Notes under the pieces: model-generated
Told to the model about the DNA's origin: nothing
The model's input: the letters and a program-made list of their open reading frames with translations, nothing else
Database searches by the model: none
From: Setoptus koraiensis
Taxonomy: Eukaryota > Arthropoda
DNA: 64,000 nucleotides
Assembly (NCBI GenBank): GCA_048013815.1
Contig: CM106585.1
Location: 4,278,001-4,342,000 of the forward strand
Direction: 5' to 3'
Program-made: the position numbers and the translations under genes
Part shown: positions 57,695-64,000 of the stretch, piece after piece
How the letters are laid out: each line of letters opens with the position of its first letter
Numbering within the stretch: the stretch's first letter is position 1

Positions 57695-60600
57695 TGGTTT
57701 GTCATCATGCCGGCCAGCCGGCCGGCAGCGCATAACTTGTTATATAACTTGTTATATTATATACAACGGATATTTGCAAATGCGCATTCTTTTCTGGCTG
57801 GCAACTTTTTGCCATTTGTCGCGCTCAGTTGCCCTCGACACAACGGATAAAGGACAGCGGACAGCGGATAACGGCTAAAATGGGCTCAAGTGGCGATAGC
57901 AATCACAGTCACAAGTGGCCAACCAGAGCTAGCCCGACATTGCGCAAAACGATGCCCGCACAGGGGCCTCACTTGCAAGTCAGCCGCTCACCGGGCACGC
58001 AGCGGCGGCCGCACAGGCTGCGGGCAGTTTCAGCAACGGCCCGCTGAAAGTGCCGGCGGAGCGAAACGAGGCCAAACGATTGTCCAATCATAAATATCCG
58101 CATCGTGCATCGTTAGTTGTTTGTCGGATGGGCAATAGTGTGTGCATGGATTGGCATAATATCATTGGCCTATGCCTGCAATATTGGCCCAATATTGGCC
58201 CATCTAATATCAGAATATCTGTGCGCCAATATCTGTGCGCCCACAGCCAGACTGGCCGTCGACTGGGGCCCCGCTAGTGGGGCCCCGCCAGTAATGGGCC
58301 AGCGGGCCCTGATTGGGCTCAGGCCGACTGCTGGCCGGCAGCAATATGCCAATGTGCCAATATGCCAGTGATCTGTCCGCTGGCAAGTGGCCAGCGGTGT
58401 GCATCACAACACACGGACCCACGAGCCAAACGAGCGACTGTCTCTGCGAGGGGGGCCCCTTTTGACCTTTGGCCCGCGCGGTGGACCCGTCGATTGGGGC
58501 CGCCGATTTCACAGGCGCCCGCTCCGGAGCGGCCGATCGGCCGGGCGCGGAAGCCAGCGCGGCACGCCAACCGGCGGCGCACATTGGCGCCTCCAGCGCA
58601 CACAAATATTTAATGAAATGAAACAAAATCTTAAATTTATTTCTAGCCCTGGGGCCACTATTGGCCAGATTGACGTTTGGCAGCTCGTTGGTTCGGGCGA
58701 ATGCCGGGCTTCAGCACGCGCATGTTGCAACATATCGCAACATAGCGGAACCCGTCGCCCTCAAAATTGGCGCACAAATTCACGGCTCGTGTAGCGAAAA
58801 GTTGCACGAGCTGCCAGCTCGTGCAACTCGTCGCAACCAACCGAGCCAAGCGTGGCGCGCGCAACGGCCGGCTCGACCACGGACGTTGGAGTTGCACAAT
58901 GGGCCCGCGAAAACGCCCCCGAGACGGCGCTCGAGGAGCCGCTGGGAGGAGGCGAAAATGCGCTCGTAGCGCCCGAAACAATTCGCGGCAAGGCACTAAT
59001 TTACTAGTTTAAAACTGGCGAAAAAATCAAATTTCAGCCGGCCCCGAGCCCATTGTTGCGCCCCATTGTTGCTGTCCATTTGTCCGTCTTCTTTCTCGGC
59101 TTCTCTCGGCTTCTCTTGGCTTCTCTTGGCTCTCTGGCCCCCTCTTGGCTCCTTTGGCCTCGTCTCAGACAAGTTGTCTGGCCCCGTCCGGCGTCTTCTC
59201 GCGCTCGTTCGCTGGCCCCTTCGCCGGCCTCTTCGCTAGCCCATTCTCGGGCCGTCTGGCCCCTTCGCGGGCCGCCTGGCGCGTTGCGGCCGCATTGTTT
59301 GCGCGAGGCGTCGCCAGCTATTAACTCGGCGGCTGGCGGGCCAGAAATCAGCGCCGCCGCCGCCGCTTCAATTATACGCCTAGTGGCGCATCGTCATTAT
59401 CGTCATCATCGACGGACGGCCGCGAGCCGGCGACAATAAGACGGCAACAGCACGACAGCGGCACGACAACGGCACGACAACGAGACGACAACGAGACGAC
59501 AATAGAGTAAAACAAGTGAGACACAATCTCATCCTTATTGCCTATAGAGACAGAGATAGAGATGTTATATTATATCCCATTTCTAACAGTTATAACGGTT
59601 GTTGTTGTTGTTGTTGTTGGCGTTGCGTAATAGTCGCCAGTTGACAGTGTTGGGCGGCTCGCGTTGCCTAATGATGTCTCTAGTGGTTGTGGTGCAAATC
59701 TGCTAACATTTTATATGGAGCCGGTTGTGTCTCTCATTTGTCTTTCCATTTGGCGCCGCTAGTTTCGTGTGTCGCAGTCTCGCAGTCTCGTAGTCTCGCA
59801 GCGCCGGCCAAGCAGGCGAGCCGAACGACCAACGGGGGCCCCACACTGCCACACAAAAGTAACTGCGCGCGAGATGGGGCCCCGCTACCAGACACTCTAA
59901 CAGTGTGTGCGACACGGCAAATATAAGGCGGGGGGGGGGGCGAGACAGATATAAGGCACTAAAACAAAGTAAGTCTATTGGCTCGCTGAGTTTGCCCCTT
60001 CATTCGGTCCGATTATTCATCTAATCTTGGCCGCGCGCGCTCAAACAGCCGAAAGGGGCGCCGCGGCTCGTTTATGTTGCTCGTTTGAGTTGCTCCGGCA
60101 ACAACGGCAACAACAACGACAGCAACAACAGCAACGACAACAACTACGGCAACAACAACGACAGCAGCAACGGCAACGACAACGACAACAACCGTAGTAA
60201 TGGCAGCCGAGAACCGTTATTGCTATTATGTGTGTTGTTTCCTTCAAGTTTCTTGTTCTCTCTCTCTCTATGTCGCTGCCGTTGCGTGTCGCTATTGTGG
60301 GGCCCCGCTCCGGCGGATGAATGGGCAAGCTGCGCTGCCAGTGGCAACCAGCGTGCAACAACCGGCGCCGCTTCTAGCTGGCAACTGCTGGCAAAACTCG
60401 TTAGTTGTCATCATGTTGCAACAACACCCAAGAGCCAACGGCAGCGCCACTAAGCAATTGGCGACCACCTTGCTGCCGGCCAACGGGCACCCAAATGGGC
60501 AACCAAATGGTCTTATCACTGTCCACCGTTGGCCCCGTTATCCGTTCGCTCTCAGTTGTATGCCGGATAAGTTGTGCGTTCGGTTCCTCGTTCAAGCGAG

Positions 60601-61323
60601 CAACCAACAACGACACCCGTGGCACATTGTTTGCCACTGTCGTCCAGTTGATGTTGTCTTATTGTCACACTGCCACTGCATTGCTCATATATATCGTGTT
60701 GGTGCTATATGGCAGCTATATACGATATAGCTGGCATATGGCTTGGCTGTTGCGCAATCCGGCCGCCAGTCGAGGCCGCCAGTTGAGGCCGCCAGTTGAA
60801 ATGGCGCACAATGGAGCATAAGTCATTTGATATCATCATCATTGTCATGGCTGTCGGGGCCGTTTTGTTGGCCGCGCTGTCAGCGCATCGCAGCTCAATA
60901 GCTCAATAAGTCACCGCCGGACATGCCTAAATACTTGTCCGGCTGCCCGTGCTGTTAAATAAAAATTTGCTCGCTCGCCAACTTACATAACCATATAACT
61001 GTATATAGTTGAGTCTAAATCACTCCACTGACAGTAGCATCGAGCGTGCCCAAGTGGCGCCCCATTCAACACTGGCCAGTTCAGCGACGTGACATATTTT
61101 GTTTTGTTTTGTTTTATGTTTGTCATTCGCCGATGTTCGCATCAATCTGTTGTATTCAATTTGCTCGCTGCTGTCCAATTATCCAATTGCTTGCTCACTG
61201 TCAACTGTTAGTTACCTACTCTTAAGCCCGCAACTCACCCTTACGCACACTGTTACACAACCATATAATAACTGCACAACAATTACATAACTATATAACT
61301 ATAACTCATAGTATACTTATTAT

Positions 61324-61350
61324 ATAACAGTTATGTTATATAACTGTTAT
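61324..61350. repeat. Perfect inverted repeat, 11 bp arms
   Basis: ATAACAGTTAT and its exact complement around GTTAT. Confidence 0.8.
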
Positions 61351-61760
61351 GTGACTGCACGAGGCAATTATTAAGCGATTGCGGCCGGTGCTGTCGGTTG
61401 TTGTGTTGCGTTCGCCAATCTGACAGTTGTCAGCTGACATTGGCACCCACAATCGGCTCGATCGATGTGTCGCTTGGTGTCAATTGCAAGTGACAGTCGC
61501 CCCCTATGACTCATACCATGATACCCGATAGGTACGTGTGTCAGTCTACCTGAGCCGGGCAATCGCAACACTTTACTCGTCAGTCTAACTGTTCATGGCC
61601 AACAATTCATATCCAACCGTTTATGGACAACTGTGCACAGTTAACTGTTCACATGTGGATAATTGTTTTGTTTTGTGATTATTTTTGTGATTACATTCAC
61701 AAATGTGTCAATATTATCATGTTGTTACGCAAGCATGACATCATATAATTGTCATCACTA

Positions 61761-61822
61761 TTGACAGCTACCATTGACAGCTACGATTGACAGCTACTGT
61801 TGACAGCCACTGTTGACAGCGG
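61761..61822. repeat. Minisatellite, 13 bp unit x5
   Basis: Tandem TTGACAGCTACTG units with one or two changes each. Confidence 0.9.
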
Positions 61823-62190
61823 AAGGGGTGATTTTTATTTTATTTTATGCTCGCACCATGGCGCAAGCTGCAGTGCGTTACGGCCTCATCATGTGGCGCC
61901 TCATCGACAATTGCTGGCCTCGGCAATTGTTGGCAAAATGTTGTCAAGTGTTGGCAATGGGCAAAAGATGGAGCTATGCGACAGCCGATTTTGCAGCATT
62001 TGCTCATTTGCCTCTCTATGCAGATGAGCGAGTTAATGCTAATGATGAGCCAAGCGATTCAAATCTTGGCTGCTTTGTTTGCACGAGACGGCAACATGAC
62101 GCAATCAAGTTATGTATTCATAAATGCATCGGTAATAATCCAATTAATGGGCCCATTATCATGTTACACGACTGTTTGTGCCTGTCGTTT

Positions 62191-62212
62191 CTGTTTAGGC
62201 TGGCCTAAACAG
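62191..62212. repeat. Perfect hairpin, 9 bp arms, 4 nt loop
   Basis: CTGTTTAGG and its exact complement around CTGG. Confidence 0.8.
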
Positions 62213-64000
62213 CCGGCCACGAGGCTCGAAAAAGTACTAAATATTTTATTCGTCACTTACAAGCAAGCTGCCCACTGGCCTCTGATGTAATCTATGTTGA
62301 ATCTATGAGATTAGTCACGAACTAGCCGAGCGGCCATTAAGTTGTTTGCGCTGTCGTTAGCTGTTTCATTTCACGAGCGCCGTTTAACGATCGTGTGTAT
62401 TCAAGGCGCGAACGGGGGGCCCCATTGAAAAGCGTTTATTTATTATGTTTATGTGAGCAGTGGGCGCTTTTATACACGTTTATACACTTTTATACACTGT
62501 TGTGTCGCTGACACTCACGCTGCTGATATGTTATACATTTTCAATTAAGCAACCGAAGCTGACCGATCCGATCCGATCACAGCGTCGGGCAAAAGAAATG
62601 TCCGGCGGTCAAGTGCGGATTTGCGCCGGACCGGATTTGTCGGTCGGTCGGTGGTGGCAAGACGGCGCGCGGGCAAGTGAGCGCGATGTTATCTCGATTT
62701 AGTCGTCTCGGACAACGGCACTTGCCGTATACAACGGGCCTTGTGTATAACAAGTGGCGTCGTTTGCCAAGTAGCGAAATGTCATTATCATCGGAGAGCG
62801 TGTTTGTTGCTTTTTAGTGGCTTAGTGATTACACAAACTGGCCACACTGGCGACGCTGGCGACACTGCCAAAACTCGTGCCAGTGCGTGGCCAGCTGACC
62901 AGGGTTACGTAAGGAGCTACGTGCAAAGATTATAAAGCTGGCCGCTGCTGGGACGAGCCGGCCGATTCGGCCGCACCCGAAATGGCCCAAATGGGCGCAT
63001 TGGCAAGGTTATTATTAATTGCAATTGCGGCGTTGCCGGGCGCCATTAATTGCGTAGCGGCGAGCATTTTATTACTGGCGGTCGTTTTATCATTTGCTCG
63101 TCCACGCGCCAAACAAACGTCGTTACGTAACCAACGTCGCTGCGTTCGTTATATATAATAATTAACATTGCGCCAGACAGAAAGTGAATAAATCACGGCA
63201 CTTGTCACAACGCATTTGTGATTCAATAATTCACACAATAATTAATACCGATGGCCGATCAATGTCGCTCTGAGGTGCGCCCGTCGGTGCACCTCGCACA
63301 CGGATCGGCCATTGGCCATCGCCGATCGCCGCTAGGCGCACCGACGGTTGATTGGTGGGCCGGGTGCTCCGCAGCGGGCCGCGCATTCCGCAGCCGCCCG
63401 CGTAGTCGGCAGCGAGCCGCATAATGTCGCATGTCGCGAACACGGGACCCGTGGCCCCCATATATCAACCAATTTGCACACATTAACTTGCCGAGTCGAT
63501 ATCCATTAGTGCCCGGTGGCCGCCGTGGGCCGGCTTGAGACGATCGTCAGCTGATGTGGTGTACACAACAAATTTCTGGCACAACCAGATCGGCAACCAG
63601 TCACCAGTGACGCAACATCGTCCGGTAATGTGTCAGATGGCCCAATCAGCTGGCCCGGCGTCATCAATTATTGCAGTCGATCAATTATTGCAGCCAGACG
63701 GCATCAATCTTAATCTTTATGCATATTTATACTTGTGTCATAATTATGCCGACTAACAAGAGTCTTGTTACTGTTGTCGGCATTAGCATACGCGCCAGAC
63801 CAATACCTCAATATTGCCCATTGACAAATCAGAGCTGCGGGCCGATAATTATTCCGCACCCGCGATGCGCCCGCGATGAGCATCGTGTCACCTGTGCGCC
63901 TTGTCCGACGGTCACCCGAGCGGCCCGAGTCGCCCGAGCTACCTGGGCAAACTAACAAAACTACTGCTGGCGCGTAGTTTATTATACAACAGTATCTTTC

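Larger units (their letters stand above)
52001..58000. other. GC-rich gene-poor stretch, part 3
   Basis: No exon supported. Holds CAA/CAG tracts (52318-52372, 52559-52655), 9-10 bp arrays (54172-54262, 55028-55086), a higher-order repeat at 56.8 kb, a GGGACTTGGGCCACTT array at 57.4 kb and perfect hairpins. Open frames up to 238 codons have no recognised domain. Confidence 0.55.
58001..64000. other. GC-rich gene-poor stretch, part 4
   Basis: No exon supported. Contains seven exact GGGGCCCC words between 58.2 and 62.5 kb, a CTTCTCTTGG-type array near 59.1 kb, GACAACGGCA repeats near 59.46 kb, a GTT tract at 59.60 kb, an AAC-rich tract at 60.09-60.19 kb and TATAACTG palindromes near 61.3 kb. 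The right edge shows nothing recognisable. Confidence 0.55.

Noticed and set aside
57306-57878. 190-codon plus-strand frame
   Set aside because: Mostly the GGGACTTGGGCCACTT array read as protein, which yields a repeated Trp/Gly/Leu pattern.
1-64000. tRNA, rRNA, CRISPR array, DNA transposon, LINE, LTR element or other virus-like element
   Set aside because: By eye I found no tRNA B-box with a matching A-box, no rRNA stretch, no regular spacer array, no reverse transcriptase, integrase, transposase or capsid motif, and no long terminal repeats. Diverged short elements could have been missed.

Overview
The window is eukaryotic nuclear DNA with compact, intron-poor metazoan genes: GT-AG introns mostly of 60-700 bp, AATAAA signals close behind stop codons, and animal-specific families (Dscam, ROR-type CRD+kringle, TPD52, Costars, Ly6, papain-like, NRF-6/acyltransferase-3). 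The mix fits a small-genome ecdysozoan, most likely an arthropod such as an acariform mite. That placement is inference and no taxonomic marker proves it.

Layout. 1-4.0 kb: non-coding, with short tandem repeats and a nested hairpin. 4.0-5.7 kb (+): a ROR-like protein with a frizzled-type CRD and a kringle that stops before any membrane segment or kinase. 8.2-9.7 kb (-): a four-exon Ig-domain protein. 11.1-13.0 kb (+): single-exon SCFD1/Sly1. 14.8-16.2 kb (+): three-exon TPD52 family gene. 18.6-19.1 kb (+): two-exon Costars gene. About 19.4 kb: a decayed fragment of the TPD52 5' end. 19.8-20.5 kb (-): a three-exon Ly6/uPAR gene with short exons. 21.6-23.0 kb (+): a membrane-anchored papain-like protein with Ser in place of the catalytic Cys. 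23.8-26.7 kb (+): NRF-6-like acyltransferase. 27.5-28.1 kb (+): an orphan secreted protein. 28.6-41.6 kb (-): a six-exon Dscam whose intron phases all agree (about 2,680 codons). It has Ig1-9, FN1, FN2, FN5, FN6 and a TM segment, but lacks FN3, FN4 and Ig10 and shows no visible arrays of alternative exons.

41.6-64 kb is a GC-richer stretch with no credible exon. It is full of unrelated minisatellites (9-26 bp units), perfect short hairpins (arms 9-17 bp, loops 1-18 nt) and many copies of the 8-mer GGGGCCCC. It could be the first intron or upstream region of Dscam, because the Dscam signal-peptide exon was not found. Long open frames there follow from GC content and repeats.

The genes are not an operon. 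Several are cell-surface or secreted proteins (ROR-like, Ig protein, Ly6, cathepsin-like, NRF, Dscam), interspersed with housekeeping trafficking and cytoskeletal genes (Sly1, TPD52, Costars). I see no RNA genes, CRISPR arrays, or convincing transposon or virus-derived elements.
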